64,000 nt of DNA from Methanolinea sp. (GCA_018262855.1 JADFDO010000003.1:62001-126000), one strand, 5' to 3'. Numbered from the stretch's first letter, positions 1 through 9,710 are shown. Notes: generated by a model from the sequence alone, not told the origin. A program made the numbers and translations.

Positions 1-489
1 TGTCCGGTAGATGATCATGGCAAGATCGAGGACTTCCGCCGGGAAGCGGGCACGTCTCATGACTGCAAAGAGATCGGTCATAGGTGTGGTAAGTGCAATG
101 AAAACGAGGGACGACATTCCCCCGAGAAACCTTGAAAATACGAATAGCCCCTCGTTGATACTTACCCTTGTGATCGAGAGCGAGAGCCAGGGGAGCGGCT
201 GCCATCTCCAGAAGATCTCCCCGCCTCCGCTGATGAGGATGATCACGATCACGCTGAACAGTGCAAAGATTGCCGGTCCCACAAATATCTTGAGGTACGT
301 CTTTGCATCAATTCGTGCAATAGTCAGGAGTGCAAGGGAGAGTGCAACCGCGATGAAGAGCGGTGCTGCGAACGATGTCGAGAGGAGGCAGAGGAGTATG
401 CCTCCAAGACCTGCTGCAAGCTTTGTGTAGGTGTTGACCTCCCGCAGTCCGTTCTCCTGGGCAATGTCCTCGAGAAGTTCGTCGTACAT
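1..489 (-). CDS. cbiQ: Cobalt ECF transporter T component CbiQ (partial, 3' end outside window)
   Basis: Reading in from the window edge, the minus frame is open from an ATG at 489 to base 1 with no stop, so the C-terminal part lies outside. The N-terminus (MYDELLEDIAQENGLREVN) and a later R-R-A-R-F-P-A-E-V-L-D-L segment fit the transmembrane T component of CbiMNQO importers, which couples the substrate-binding membrane unit to the ATPases. It follows cbiN and cbiM in the same direction with a 24-nt gap. The ATPase gene cbiO is expected beyond the left edge but is not visible. Confidence 0.85.
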   Translation of the reverse strand, partial: MYDELLEDIAQENGLREVNTYTKLAAGLGGILLCLLSTSFAAPLFIAVALSLALLTIARIDAKTYLKIFVGPAIFALFSVIVIILISGGGEIFWRWQPLPWLSLSITRVSINEGLFVFSRFLGGMSSLVFIALTTPMTDLFAVMRRARFPAEVLDLAMIIYRT

Positions 490-513
490 CCTCTGGCATA
501 AAGTATGGAATTT

Positions 514-819
514 TCAGATGCTTCTATTCTTCTGGCCCTTCCAGTACCCGAATACCCATCCCACAAAGATGCCCCCTATTGCTGCCTGCAATGCGAACAG
601 GCAGGACTCGATCTCTCCGCTCGGGGGTTCCCATTGTGGAACGAGAGGCTGGAAATCCTCTTCAGATAAGCCGGCAAGCTCGGCAACTTTCGATGATCCA
701 ACCGTGTCAGACCCGGCGTACTCGGCATCGCCCATGATCGAACTGGTAAACAGGAAAAGTCCACAGAAGCAGAGTATGGCAACGAGCGCAAGTATTTCGA
801 GGCGGTAGCGGGGGGACAT
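514..819 (-). CDS. cbiN: Cobalt transport protein CbiN
   Basis: 101 residues with two membrane segments (about residues 7-27 and 78-97) separated by an outside loop that carries the family's WEPPSGEIES stretch ahead of the second helix. CbiN is the small auxiliary subunit of CbiMNQO cobalt importers and works with CbiM in metal loading. Its start codon shares one base with the cbiM stop (TGATG), so the two are probably translationally coupled. Presence of CbiN rather than a NikN-type protein argues for cobalt, which the cell needs for corrinoid cofactors, but nickel cannot be excluded. Confidence 0.9.
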   Translation of the reverse strand: MSPRYRLEILALVAILCFCGLFLFTSSIMGDAEYAGSDTVGSSKVAELAGLSEEDFQPLVPQWEPPSGEIESCLFALQAAIGGIFVGWVFGYWKGQKNRSI

Positions 820-1511
820 CAGGCATCACTCCCTGCAGCCCTGATCTTCTCATCCGGGAACACATTGAGGCGGATGAGAATCTCGGGCCTGAGCTGGACG
901 ATGTACTTGAACACCAGTGCGAGCACAATCCCTTCGACGATAGCAAGGGGGATTTGAGTAATCGCAAAGATGCCCATGAAAAGCGCGAAAGAACTCAAAA
1001 ATCCACCCACCTCTGCAGGATATGCGAGAGCCAGTTCGAGTGAGGTGACAATGTATGTGCAGAGATCAGCGATGGCACACGCAAGGAACACTGTGAAATA
1101 CATGTTCACACCGGTGTCGCGGAGAGCACGGTAGATCCCCCATCCTGCGAGCGGCCCGACAATTCCCATGGAGACGATATTCGCACCAAGCACCGACAGG
1201 CCCCCGTGGGCCAGAAAGAGGCTCTGGAAAAGGAGCACGATGGCACATATGACCGAGGTAATCCAGGGGCCAAAGCAGACTGCAGAGAGACCGGTCCCGG
1301 TAGGATGGGAGCAGCTCCCTGTCACAGACGGGAGTTTCAATGATGAGAGAATAAAGATGAAACCCCCTGTCACACCCAAAAGCGGGAGCGCTTCACGATC
1401 GGAGGCAAGGATCTTTTTCAGCTGGATTATCCCGAATATAAGGCAGGGGATTGCGAGAATCCACCATATTACCGCCCAGTGCAGGGGAAGAAAACCTTCC
1501 ATGATGTGCAT
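819..1511 (-). CDS. cbiM: Cobalt ECF transporter S component CbiM
   Basis: 230 residues, a polytopic membrane protein starting with the canonical MHIMEGFLP. In this family the free amino group and His2 near the N-terminus take part in metal binding, so the start at 1511 is well fixed. It is the substrate-specific subunit of the cobalt importer and the first gene of cbiM-cbiN-cbiQ. About 20 bases upstream lies a 9-bp inverted repeat that could be a metal-dependent operator (see 1531-1556). Confidence 0.92.
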   Translation of the reverse strand: MHIMEGFLPLHWAVIWWILAIPCLIFGIIQLKKILASDREALPLLGVTGGFIFILSSLKLPSVTGSCSHPTGTGLSAVCFGPWITSVICAIVLLFQSLFLAHGGLSVLGANIVSMGIVGPLAGWGIYRALRDTGVNMYFTVFLACAIADLCTYIVTSLELALAYPAEVGGFLSSFALFMGIFAITQIPLAIVEGIVLALVFKYIVQLRPEILIRLNVFPDEKIRAAGSDA

Positions 1512-1530
1512 GATATGACCTTCTAATCAA

Positions 1531-1556
1531 TTTTATTTGAGTTAGAACAAATAAAA
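1531..1556 (-). promoter_or_regulatory. Inverted repeat upstream of cbiM, candidate operator
   Basis: TTTTATTTG and CAAATAAAA form a perfect 9-bp inverted repeat around an 8-base spacer. On the minus strand an AT-rich TATA-like stretch (about 1561-1572) lies just upstream, so the repeat would cover the transcription start, a usual place for an archaeal repressor. Regulation by a metal sensor is inferred from the gene it precedes. Confidence 0.5.
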
Positions 1557-1611
1557 CTGATTAATATTTATGCCTTCTCTTTTCACTGTCTGAATTAAAA
1601 AAAGGAAACTC

Positions 1612-2235
1612 TTAAAAGACGAGGTAGAACGATCCGATCAGGATGCCGAATGCTGCTACGATCAGGACCGCAAACACGGCCGGGTTCCAGGCAAGCACCT
1701 TCTTCCCGTCAAGCACACTTACCGGGAGCATGTTGAACGCAGCGAGCATGGCGTTCACCTGAAGTCCAACAAATCCAATACGTTCAAGGACATTCATCGA
1801 AAGGAAAAAAAACTGGAACATGCCAGAAATGAACAGGATGATAGCAAATGGGATGCATAAAACGAGGTTGACTGCAGGTCCCGCAGCTGATATCTTCCCG
1901 TTCTGCTCTCTCGAGATGTAACTCCCATAAATCATCGTGGCTCCTGGTGCTGCAAAGACAACTCCGACAAGGGCAGCCATCGCTACCGCCACAAGAAGCA
2001 TAAGGTTGTTCTTCTGGAATTCCGCCCAGAATCCAAACTTCATTGCCGTGAACTTGTGAGCCATCTCATGGAAGATGAACCCGATTCCCACAGTGAACAT
2101 CGAGATAAGCAGGTAGAGGATGAAAAGCTCCGCGGTGACCCCGCCCTTGATAAATACGAGTGAGAAGGCTATAGATATCGCAAGCCAGGCAATGAGCAGG
2201 TCGGAACGCTCCCTCCGGGTGATTCGTTCAAGCAT
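1612..2235 (-). CDS. M50-family (site-2 protease-like) membrane metalloprotease
   Basis: 207 residues, nearly all hydrophobic, with about five to six membrane segments. The zinc motif HEMAH sits at residues 56-60 and the second motif FNMLPVSVLDG (residues 167-177) supplies the Asp ligand at 176, the arrangement of site-2 proteases. No PDZ or CBS domain is attached, as in the small archaeal members. It may cleave membrane-bound substrates, but no substrate is suggested by the neighbours: the cobalt genes lie downstream about 100 bases away and chorismate mutase is divergent. Confidence 0.85.
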   Translation of the reverse strand: MLERITRRERSDLLIAWLAISIAFSLVFIKGGVTAELFILYLLISMFTVGIGFIFHEMAHKFTAMKFGFWAEFQKNNLMLLVAVAMAALVGVVFAAPGATMIYGSYISREQNGKISAAGPAVNLVLCIPFAIILFISGMFQFFFLSMNVLERIGFVGLQVNAMLAAFNMLPVSVLDGKKVLAWNPAVFAVLIVAAFGILIGSFYLVF

Positions 2236-2302
2236 AGGCTACTTCGTATCATGTTTGTTCCTTCCACCCAATATCACCTTTGGAGGGAGCAATGCCACCA
2301 CC

Positions 2303-2310
2303 TTTAAATC
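2303..2310 (+). promoter_or_regulatory. TATA box of chorismate mutase gene
   Basis: TTTAAATC preceded by CC sits with its centre about 30 bases before the ATG at 2336, which would place transcription start within a few bases of the start codon and give a leaderless or nearly leaderless message. Confidence 0.45.
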
Positions 2311-2335
2311 CCTTCACTCCCTGAAGGTAGATCAT

Positions 2336-2620
2336 ATGCCCATCGAAGCGCTCAGGGCCGAGATCAACCAGATTGACGAACAGATCATCGATCTCATCGC
2401 CAAAAGGCAGCATCTTGCCGCACGTATGGCGCAGGTGAAGATGAACGACGGCCTGCCTATCCACGATGAGAAGAGGACCCGCGAGGTGCTCGACCTTGCT
2501 TTCAATTACGCGGTCGAGAAGAACATCAATCCAGTCTTTGTCAGGAAAATTTTTGGTATCCTGATCGACATGAGTGAGGAGAAACAGCGGGAATGCCAGG
2601 GGGACGGAAACCTCCCCTGA
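2336..2620 (+). CDS. aroQ: Chorismate mutase (AroQ type)
   Basis: 94 residues, the size of a monofunctional AroQ-class mutase that turns chorismate into prephenate for phenylalanine and tyrosine synthesis. The opening LRAEINQIDEQIIDLIAKR and the basic residues R7, R24 and K35 match the first helix and active-site positions of the family. The frame is open for 72 codons further upstream, but the ATG at 2336 is the natural start: it begins the conserved helix and follows a TATA box by about 30 bases. It lies alone between divergent or convergent neighbours. Confidence 0.9.
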   Translation: MPIEALRAEINQIDEQIIDLIAKRQHLAARMAQVKMNDGLPIHDEKRTREVLDLAFNYAVEKNINPVFVRKIFGILIDMSEEKQRECQGDGNLP

Positions 2621-2624
2621 CAGG

Positions 2625-3818
2625 TCAGAGTATCTCCAAAAGGAGGATAACTCCGAGGATTATCATCACGAAACCCATAGCCAGCCGGATATATGGGCGC
2701 TTCTCATTCCGGACTCTGTCCAGCTGTTCAGGTGTCACGCCAAACGCAATTAAAGAAAGGATGATTACGAGTGGCAGGATGAAAATAAGGTTGTAAACGA
2801 GAAGGAAGGGTATCCCTTCCGACATGGTCATTTGGTTGGAGAGGAGCGCAAGAATCGCAATGTATATTCCCCCAGTGCAGGGAAGTTCAAACATCCCGAC
2901 AAGCACCCCCAGTACGAATGCCGCAGGCATTGATCCTTTCTTTACCCATGTATCGATGATTCCCCTGGTCGACTCCGGGATGGAAAGATAGGGGGTTTTC
3001 CTTTTCAGGACAGCTTCTCCCAAACTTATTACTCCGGCCAGTATCGCTATCGCTGCTGCTGCAAGAGATACAAGTGTGGAAATCCCGGAAGACTGTACCA
3101 GGGTGAAGAGTCCGAGTCCCGACATGAAATAGAAGCAGAAGACTGCAAAGATAAACGTGGCACCAACCATAAGGACCTTTTTCCTGGAATCCAGGGCAAG
3201 GAGCGAGAGCAGAAGAAAGATCAGTACTGCAAAGGCACATGGATTGATACCGTCAACAAGGGCTGCACCGATAACTAGGGGAATTGTAAGTGTCTCATTG
3301 TCCCCCAAACCTCCTGTGTTGGACGTTATGGTAGGATGGACACCCGGTTGCTGCGAGGTGAGCTGGATCGCATCCTCAAGATTTTCGACAATCTCCTCGT
3401 ATCCCGACAGGACATAGGGTCCAATGAAGAGTGAGGGTACAGGGAGAAACTCCTTTCCGTATGCATTCTTGAACTCCTGGAATAGTTCCCTGTCGGCATC
3501 GCTCTCCCTTATGTTATGGAACCGGAAGAACACCTGGGGATGCGAAGAGACCATCTCGTCAATGTAGGGTAAGGTCTTCTGGCATTCTGCGCAGTTGGTA
3601 TTGTAAAAAAAATGGACTACGGGCTTTCCTTCCTCATACAGAGGTTGAGAGAGTGTGGGGACTGATGAGAGATCTTGCGCGAATCCTGAAGGATCCCCGG
3701 AAAGTTCAGCCCAGGCGGCTGATGGCACGAGCAGGAGAAGCAGGATGCATATGCACAACCCCGGGATGATCGTTCTTTGCCTTGCCTGTATTGATGGATT
3801 CTTCGTAACTTCTCTCAC
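2625..3818 (-). CDS. Thioredoxin-like / CcdA (DsbD-type) membrane fusion protein
   Basis: 397 residues. A signal/anchor segment (about residues 18-36) is followed by a thioredoxin-like domain with C76-A-E-C79 and a later VPS cis-proline region, then a six-helix CcdA domain with C194 in INPCAF and C314 in ELPCTGG. CcdA proteins carry reducing equivalents across the membrane through this Cys pair, here probably to the attached outside thioredoxin domain, the layout of a reversed DsbD. The start is a GTG at 3818 that overlaps the argB stop (GTGA), so it is read as the last gene of the arginine operon. What it reduces is unknown; cytochrome or surface-protein maturation are possible. Confidence 0.85.
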   Translation of the reverse strand: MREVTKNPSIQARQRTIIPGLCICILLLLLVPSAAWAELSGDPSGFAQDLSSVPTLSQPLYEEGKPVVHFFYNTNCAECQKTLPYIDEMVSSHPQVFFRFHNIRESDADRELFQEFKNAYGKEFLPVPSLFIGPYVLSGYEEIVENLEDAIQLTSQQPGVHPTITSNTGGLGDNETLTIPLVIGAALVDGINPCAFAVLIFLLLSLLALDSRKKVLMVGATFIFAVFCFYFMSGLGLFTLVQSSGISTLVSLAAAAIAILAGVISLGEAVLKRKTPYLSIPESTRGIIDTWVKKGSMPAAFVLGVLVGMFELPCTGGIYIAILALLSNQMTMSEGIPFLLVYNLIFILPLVIILSLIAFGVTPEQLDRVRNEKRPYIRLAMGFVMIILGVILLLEIL

Positions 3819-4690
3819 TCCCGAGCACAGATCATAGTACCCACACCCTCGTCAGTAAACATCTCGAGGAGGAGATTATGGGCAATGTTGCCGTTGATGA
3901 CATGGCCATAGCTGACGCCGCTGTTGACAGCCCGGACAAGGGAGCTTACTTTAGGGATCATACCCTCCGAGATGATGCCGCTCCCCATCAGCTGTTCCGC
4001 CTCCTGGACACGCATACGGCGATAGACCCGGGTCCTGCTGGCATCCATGATGCCATCAACGTCGGTCATGTTGATCAGCTTGAACGCCTTTAAGGATATG
4101 GCGATCTCCCCGGCTGCGGTATCGGCATTGATATTCAGGCTCTGTCCGTTCCGGTCTATTGCGATTGGTGAGACGACGGGGATGTATCCCTTGTCAAGGA
4201 GGGTATGCAGGACAGCAGGATTGATCACCTCTATCTCCCCCACGTGCCCGAGATCGACCTCCTGTTCCTTTCCGGCGACATGGACTTTCTGTGGTTCCAT
4301 CTTTCGTGCGATGATGAGGTTCCCGTCATTCCCCGAGAGCCCCACTCCCTGTCCCCCGCTTTTTGCGATGAGAGATATAATATTACTGTTGATCTTGCCG
4401 ACAAGCACCATCTGGGCGATCTCAAGCGTATCTTCATCGGTGATCCGGAGACCCCCTACGAACTTTGGCTCTTTTCCCATGGCTTTCATCTTGTCGGTAA
4501 TCTCAGGTCCGCCACCATGCACCAGGACGACCCGTATTCCCACCAGCTGCAGGAGTACCGCATCCTGGATCGCATTCTCAAGGATGGCGGCATCCACCAT
4601 GGCATGCCCTCCCAGCTTGATCACCATGGTCCTGCCATGGAACTGCTGGATGTAGGGGAGGGCTTCGATCAGGACTTCCTCACGCTTCAT
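3815..4690 (-). CDS. argB: Acetylglutamate kinase
   Basis: 291 residues. It phosphorylates N-acetylglutamate, the second step of the acetylated arginine pathway. The glycine-rich [10 protein letters not shown] and [10 protein letters not shown] motifs and SGNDGN segment are those of the amino-acid kinase fold. The frame opens 16 codons earlier, but the ATG at 4690 overlaps the argJ stop in an ATGA junction and starts the conserved [14 protein letters not shown], so it is preferred. Its 3' end overlaps the next gene by four bases. Confidence 0.95.
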   Translation of the reverse strand: MKREEVLIEALPYIQQFHGRTMVIKLGGHAMVDAAILENAIQDAVLLQLVGIRVVLVHGGGPEITDKMKAMGKEPKFVGGLRITDEDTLEIAQMVLVGKINSNIISLIAKSGGQGVGLSGNDGNLIIARKMEPQKVHVAGKEQEVDLGHVGEIEVINPAVLHTLLDKGYIPVVSPIAIDRNGQSLNINADTAAGEIAISLKAFKLINMTDVDGIMDASRTRVYRRMRVQEAEQLMGSGIISEGMIPKVSSLVRAVNSGVSYGHVINGNIAHNLLLEMFTDEGVGTMICARE

Positions 4691-5838
4691 GTTGTATACT
4701 TCCCGTTGATCTCCACGTATCTCTCGGTAAGGTCGCAACCCCAGGCTGTTGCATGTGCGTCACCAGCATCCAGGTCGAGAATAAAGGTAACTTTTTTCCC
4801 CATCATCAGTGCTTTCGCCCGTGCAAGGTCAACCACGATCTCGCCCCGGGTTACCAGTGGCACATTCTCAATACCGTCTCCCATCCAAAGGTTCACCCTG
4901 TCGGGATCAAAGTCAACACCCGCCCTTCCTGCGGCGGCTATCACGCGGCCCCAGTTTGGATCGGCTCCGTATACCGCAGTCTTGACCAAGGGTGATGCGA
5001 TCACGGTCCTGGCCACCGAAGCTGCCTCCTCCTCGCCAGGGGCTCCTTCCACGGTGACCTCAAGGAGCTTGCTCGCACCTTCACCATCCTCGGCAATCTT
5101 GATGGCAAGAATTCTGCAGCATTCCTCAAGAGCCGCTGAGAACTCGGCACCATTGACCTTTCCTGCTTTGCCTGTCGCAGTGCAGAGCGCGATATCGTTC
5201 GTGCTCATATCTCCATCCACCACGACCCTGTTGAATGTCCGTCGGGTAGCATTTCTCAAAGCTTCGCGGAGTAAAGGAGCCGACACATCGGCATCCGTAT
5301 AAATAAATGCAAGCATGGTCCCCATGTTCGGTGCGATCATCCCGGATCCCTTCGTGATACCTCCCACCGAGAAAGTCTCTCTCCTGATAAGCGAATGCTT
5401 CTCAGTGAGATCTGTCGTCATGATCGCTTTTTCGGCGAGAGTCTCTGCCTCCTCTGTCCTTGTGAGGTTCGGGGCGACACGATGGCACTGGTCCCGGATC
5501 AGGGGAAGATTGAGGTAGCGCCCGATTACTCCTGTACTGGCAACCCCGACCTCCTCTTCGGATATCCCGAGTGATTCTGCGCCTATTGCTGCCATCTCGA
5601 GTGCATCACGGTAACCCCGTGCACCGGTATAGGCATTTGCACAGCCGCTGTTTGCGATGACGGCAGAGAGGGAACCCCTGCGTATTCGCTCCTCCATGAC
5701 CTTGACAGGGGGTGCTTTCATGAGGTTTGTAGTAAATACCCCGGCAGCTTCTCCTTCTGCCCTGATGAGCGCAAGACCGAACTTTTTCTCCTTGATACCC
5801 CAGGCACTGACCCCTTCGACTCCACAGATGCTCTTCAT
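4687..5838 (-). CDS. argJ: Bifunctional ornithine acetyltransferase / N-acetylglutamate synthase
   Basis: 383 residues, full length for ArgJ, which recycles the acetyl group from N-acetylornithine to glutamate. The enzyme cleaves itself before a conserved Thr that becomes the nucleophile; here that site reads PNMGTML with Thr174, the residue before it being Gly instead of the common Ala. [11 protein letters not shown] (residues 62-72) is the oxyanion-hole region. It sits between the CBS protein gene and argB, overlapping argB by four bases. Confidence 0.95.
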   Translation of the reverse strand: MKSICGVEGVSAWGIKEKKFGLALIRAEGEAAGVFTTNLMKAPPVKVMEERIRRGSLSAVIANSGCANAYTGARGYRDALEMAAIGAESLGISEEEVGVASTGVIGRYLNLPLIRDQCHRVAPNLTRTEEAETLAEKAIMTTDLTEKHSLIRRETFSVGGITKGSGMIAPNMGTMLAFIYTDADVSAPLLREALRNATRRTFNRVVVDGDMSTNDIALCTATGKAGKVNGAEFSAALEECCRILAIKIAEDGEGASKLLEVTVEGAPGEEEAASVARTVIASPLVKTAVYGADPNWGRVIAAAGRAGVDFDPDRVNLWMGDGIENVPLVTRGEIVVDLARAKALMMGKKVTFILDLDAGDAHATAWGCDLTERYVEINGKYTT

Positions 5839-5859
5839 TGCACGTCCATCCGGCCCCTG

Positions 5860-6330
5860 TTATCCCGTGCCTGCAACTCCCCTGACGATGTCCGCACGTG
5901 CGACGATCCCTACCAGGGTTCCGTCGCGAAGCACGGGGAGACGGGTGATCTTCCTGGAGAGAAGAAGCGCTGCGGCGTCCTCTATGTCTTCATCCTCCCC
6001 GATTGAAATAGCAGGATGGCTCATCACATTCCTGACCTCAAGCTTCCCAATATCCGCCAGGGCATGCTTTGTCTTCTCCCAGTTGATTATCTCCCGAATC
6101 GGGACTTCAATGACTTCCAGGGGTGATGGGAGCCAGAGGTCATCGGAGATCTTCCCAGTCTCCAGGAGCCTGAGTATATCGGATTCCGTGATTATGCCTA
6201 CGAGTTTTCCTTCCTCCATCACGGGGAGACCCCCGATCTTGTGCTTCCGGAGGAGGGCCGCCGCCTCTCTCACGGGAGCTGTAGCCTGAACAGTGACAGG
6301 ATTTCGTGTCATTATCTCGTGGATGCGCAT
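5860..6330 (-). CDS. Tandem CBS-domain protein in arginine operon
   Basis: 156 residues made almost only of two CBS motifs (about residues 1-60 and 95-156), each with the GGLPVMEEGKLVGIITESD or TRLPVLRDGTLVGIVARAD pattern. Paired CBS domains usually bind adenine nucleotides or S-adenosylmethionine and act as energy or metabolite sensors. Lying between argC and argJ with gaps of about 15-20 bases, it is co-transcribed and may tune arginine synthesis, though no partner is visible and this is inference. Confidence 0.88.
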   Translation of the reverse strand: MRIHEIMTRNPVTVQATAPVREAAALLRKHKIGGLPVMEEGKLVGIITESDILRLLETGKISDDLWLPSPLEVIEVPIREIINWEKTKHALADIGKLEVRNVMSHPAISIGEDEDIEDAAALLLSRKITRLPVLRDGTLVGIVARADIVRGVAGTG

Positions 6331-6345
6331 GAATGGATCCCCCCT

Positions 6346-7332
6346 TCAGGGAAGCAGCCCGGCCCCTGTAAGGCCTTCACGTTCATCGAACCCGCAAATG
6401 AGGTTCATATTCTGGATGGCCTGGCCACTCGCTCCTTTACCAAGATTGTCGATTGCAGATACCGCCACCACCCGCTCTCCCTCGCTCTCAACCCTGATAT
6501 CGCAGAAATTGGTACCTCTGACCGCAGCAAGGACAGGATTCTGAAGACGGACAAAGAACTCCTTCTCATAGAATTTCCGATAGATCTCTTCGACCTCCTC
6601 CTGGCCGAGAGGCTTATCGAGGAGGATATGGGCAGTGGTGAGTATGCCCCGGTTGACCGGAACCAGATGCGGGGTGAAGTAGCACTTCGCACTCGAACCA
6701 AGGCTTGCAAGCTCCTGTTTCATCTCTGCGAGGTGCCGGTGAGAGGTCCACTTATACGCATTCACATTGTCACCCACGTTGGGGTAGTGGGTGGTAGCCG
6801 AGGGATTATCTCCAGCCCCTGACACCCCTGTCTTCGAATCATAAATGACGGTATGGGCATACCGGGCGAGCGGTGCCGCGGCAAGTGTAGCACCTGTGGG
6901 AAAACAGCCAGGGTTGCTCACGAACTCGGCATTCCTGTAGGAATCACGGTGAAGTTCAGGAATACCATAGGGCGCTTTAAAGTAGTCAGTGTGGGCAACC
7001 CCGTAGACTTTCTCAAAGATATCCCTGGGCAGACGGTAGTCTGCGGAGAGATCAACCACTTTGATACCACGGGAGAGGAGAGGGCGGGCGTATGTCATTG
7101 CCGCGGTGTGGGGTACGGCAAGGAACGCAACATCAGCCTCAAGATCCTCAGGCTTGGGATTTGAAAACTCCATATCAAGGAGTCCTTTGACCTGGGGATG
7201 GATAGACGAGACCGCGTTCCCGGCCAGTTTCCTCGACGTAGCGCAGACCAGCCTGACCCGTTGATGTGCGAGGAGCAGGCGAATCAGGTCGCCACCGGCA
7301 TAGCCGGAGGCCCCGATAATGGCAATATCCAT
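6346..7332 (-). CDS. argC: N-acetyl-gamma-glutamyl-phosphate reductase
   Basis: 328 residues. It reduces acetylglutamyl phosphate to the semialdehyde with NADPH, the third step of arginine synthesis. The N-terminal [14 protein letters not shown] is the dinucleotide-binding loop and C143 in NPGCFPTG is the catalytic cysteine. It is the first gene of argC-CBS-argJ-argB-trx/ccdA; argG, argH, argD and argF are not in the window. Confidence 0.95.
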   Translation of the reverse strand: MDIAIIGASGYAGGDLIRLLLAHQRVRLVCATSRKLAGNAVSSIHPQVKGLLDMEFSNPKPEDLEADVAFLAVPHTAAMTYARPLLSRGIKVVDLSADYRLPRDIFEKVYGVAHTDYFKAPYGIPELHRDSYRNAEFVSNPGCFPTGATLAAAPLARYAHTVIYDSKTGVSGAGDNPSATTHYPNVGDNVNAYKWTSHRHLAEMKQELASLGSSAKCYFTPHLVPVNRGILTTAHILLDKPLGQEEVEEIYRKFYEKEFFVRLQNPVLAAVRGTNFCDIRVESEGERVVAVSAIDNLGKGASGQAIQNMNLICGFDEREGLTGAGLLP

Positions 7333-7555
7333 ACATTTCTTTTTAATTGGCAGATGTTAATCCTTTTTCCCTCCAATTGAACGAGGATTTGAGAAATGCG
7401 CGTTCTCCGGCTGCATTGTGCTGCACTTTTCTGATGGAAACAACCATTCTGATTGACATCGTGAAAACGCTGCGTACATGTGAGATCCCTTCAATGATTC
7501 TACAAAAAAAGTTGAAATTGTATCGGACATGCAAAACGCCAGCTTTTAATAAATA

Positions 7556-7571
7556 TAATGATTAATCATTA
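7556..7571 (+). promoter_or_regulatory. 16-bp perfect palindrome at the acs promoter
   Basis: TAATGATTAATCATTA reads the same on both strands. It directly follows the TATA-like TTTAATAAATATAA (about 7544-7557), between the box and the expected transcription start, where a dimeric regulator could block or help polymerase. Confidence 0.5.
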
Positions 7572-7630
7572 AGATATAATCCCGGGAGGCATGGCAAAAA
7601 TAACTCCTAATGTGGCTTATTTCCAGGTTT

Positions 7631-7651
7631 GCGGGGATTTCACTACCCCGC
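7631..7651 (+). promoter_or_regulatory. Stem-loop in the acs leader
   Basis: GCGGGG and CCCCGC pair as a perfect 6-bp stem around the 9-base loop ATTTCACTA, about 140 bases before the acs start. A regulatory role is only a possibility. Confidence 0.35.
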
Positions 7652-7789
7652 GGAATGGTCTTGTTGAACACTCGAACACATGATTGAGGAGAGCACATTT
7701 GGGAGAGCATTCCGGAGGGATGGGAATCCTGACCGGATCCTCCACATCAATGGCTGATTGAATGATTCCGAACGGAAAGGTGCGATAGA

Positions 7790-9691
7790 ATGGCAGAATC
7801 ATTTGAGGTGGCGCTGTCCGGGGATGAGAAATCCTACACCCCTGACCCATCCTACAAACAGAATGCATGGACCAAAGACTACCAGGCTGCATACAGGGAG
7901 TTCCTCGCAGATCCCGATGGGTTCTGGGAGAAGCAGGCACACCATTTTGACTGGATCAGGAAATGGGACAAGGTACTCGAGTGGAATTACCCTTATGCCA
8001 AGTGGTTCGTGAACGCCAAGCTCAACATCACTGCAAACTGCCTCGACCGCCACGTGAACAACCATCGCAGGAACAAGGTAGCCCTCATCTGGAAGGGCGA
8101 GGAGGGCGAAGAGCGGATCTTCACCTACAAGATGCTCTTCCAGGAAGTATGCCGGTTTGCCAACGGTCTCAAGAAACTCGGAGTGCAGAGGGGAGACCGG
8201 GTCTGCATCTACATGCCTCTTGTTCCCGAGCAGATCATTGCAATGCTCGCCTGTGCAAGGATAGGGGCGGTTCATAGCGTGGTCTTTGGGGGGTTCGGGG
8301 TCCAGGCACTCAACATGCGGATCAAGGACGCCGAGGCCAGGATCGTGATCACCGCGGACGTCACAATCCGACGTGGAAAATCCATTCCGTTGAAGACTAT
8401 CGTAGAAGAAGCTATCATCAACGCACCAAGCGTCGACAAGGTCGTGGTACTCTGTCGCGACAAGGAACAACCGGTGGAACTGCACAAGGAGATGGAGATT
8501 GACTACTACGAGCTCCTTGAGGGTGTCTCCTCCGTCTGCCCGGCAGAAGAGATGGACGCCGAGGATCCCCTTTTCATCCTCTACACCAGTGGTTCAACAG
8601 GTACGCCCAAGGGTATCGTGCATACCTGTGCAGGTTACATGGTGGGAACCGCCTACACCACCAAGCACGTATTCGATGTCAAGGATAACGACGTCTACTG
8701 GTGCACCGCGGATACCGGGTGGATCACCGGCCACAGTTACGTCGTATACGGGCCGCTCGCTATAGGTGCAACCGTCGTACTGGCCGAAGTGACCCCCGAT
8801 TATCCCGATGCGGGGTCCTACTGGAAGATAGTCCAGGACCTTGGTATCACCATCTTCTATACCGCCCCGACCGCAATCCGCATGTTCATGAAAGTTGGGG
8901 AGGAGTGGCCGAACAAGTACGATCTCTCCTCGCTCCGCATCCTGGGATCAGTGGGAGAACCCCTAAATCCCGAGGCCTTTGAATGGTATTACCGTGCCAT
9001 CGGAAAGAAGGCCTGCCCAATCGTCGATACCTGGTGGCAGACCGAGACAGGGATGCAGATGATTACCACTATGGTTGGTGAACCTATGCGTCCCGGATTT
9101 GCCGGCCGGCCCATACCCGGGGTGGTGGCAGATGTGGTCGATAAGAAGGGGAATCCGGTCGCACCGGGCAATGGAGGATTCCTGGTGATTAAAAGACCCT
9201 GGCCTGCCATGCTCCGGACGGTCTACAAAAACGATGAACGCTACCGGACCTACTGGCATACTATCCCTGACTGTTATACTGCGGGTGACCTGGCAGTGAA
9301 GGGCAAGGGAGACGAATATATCATGATTATCGGCAGAGCCGACGATATTATCATCGTTGCCGGCCATAACATCGGCACCGCTGAAGTCGAGAGTGCTCTC
9401 GTCTCCCACCAGTCCGTTGCAGAGGCGGCGGTCATCGGCAAGCCTGACACCATGAAAGGCAACATTATCAAGGCATTTGTGATCCTCCGTGTGGGATTTT
9501 CACCGAGCGAGAAACTCAAGTCAGACCTGATCTACCACGTGCGGATGACGCTGGGGCCAATCGCCATGCCATCCGAGATTGAATTCGTTGACAAGCTTCC
9601 AAAGACCCGGTCCGGGAAGATCATGCGACGGGTGCTGAAGGCAAAGGAGATGGGTATCGATCCGGGGGACGTTTCAACCCTGGATGAATAA
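7790..9691 (+). CDS. acs: Acetyl-CoA synthetase, AMP-forming
   Basis: 633 residues, normal Acs length. It makes acetyl-CoA from acetate, ATP and CoA; in a hydrogenotrophic methanogen this supplies carbon from acetate. [11 protein letters not shown] (residues 265-275) is the nucleotide loop, TWWQTETG (414-421) includes the Trp that limits the substrate to acetate-sized acids, and K610 in KTRSGK is the lysine acetylated in bacterial homologues. The hinge motif reads GHNIGTAE with Asn527 where HR(L/M)GTAE is usual. It is followed after 30 bases by an OFA transporter in the same direction. Confidence 0.95.
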   Translation: MAESFEVALSGDEKSYTPDPSYKQNAWTKDYQAAYREFLADPDGFWEKQAHHFDWIRKWDKVLEWNYPYAKWFVNAKLNITANCLDRHVNNHRRNKVALIWKGEEGEERIFTYKMLFQEVCRFANGLKKLGVQRGDRVCIYMPLVPEQIIAMLACARIGAVHSVVFGGFGVQALNMRIKDAEARIVITADVTIRRGKSIPLKTIVEEAIINAPSVDKVVVLCRDKEQPVELHKEMEIDYYELLEGVSSVCPAEEMDAEDPLFILYTSGSTGTPKGIVHTCAGYMVGTAYTTKHVFDVKDNDVYWCTADTGWITGHSYVVYGPLAIGATVVLAEVTPDYPDAGSYWKIVQDLGITIFYTAPTAIRMFMKVGEEWPNKYDLSSLRILGSVGEPLNPEAFEWYYRAIGKKACPIVDTWWQTETGMQMITTMVGEPMRPGFAGRPIPGVVADVVDKKGNPVAPGNGGFLVIKRPWPAMLRTVYKNDERYRTYWHTIPDCYTAGDLAVKGKGDEYIMIIGRADDIIIVAGHNIGTAEVESALVSHQSVAEAAVIGKPDTMKGNIIKAFVILRVGFSPSEKLKSDLIYHVRMTLGPIAMPSEIEFVDKLPKTRSGKIMRRVLKAKEMGIDPGDVSTLDE

Positions 9692-9703
9692 CCAGTCCTA
9701 CCA

Positions 9704-9710
9704 TTTTTTT
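9704..9710 (+). terminator. T-tract after acs
   Basis: Seven T residues 12 bases after the acs stop, the type of signal that ends archaeal transcripts. It lies only 11 bases before the next gene, so read-through is also likely. Confidence 0.3.

Larger units (their letters stand above)
7333..7789. other. Intergenic region and long acs leader
   Basis: About 457 bases between divergent argC and acs. No credible gene was found. It contains an AT-rich promoter with a 16-bp palindrome (7556-7571) and, if transcription starts near 7577, a leader of about 210 bases before acs that carries a G+C stem-loop (7631-7651). Confidence 0.6.

Noticed and set aside
4205-5302. Plus-strand frame of 365 codons over argB and argJ
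   Set aside because: Both arg genes on the other strand are full length with all motifs; the long antisense frame reflects codon bias and has no ribosome site or recognisable domain.
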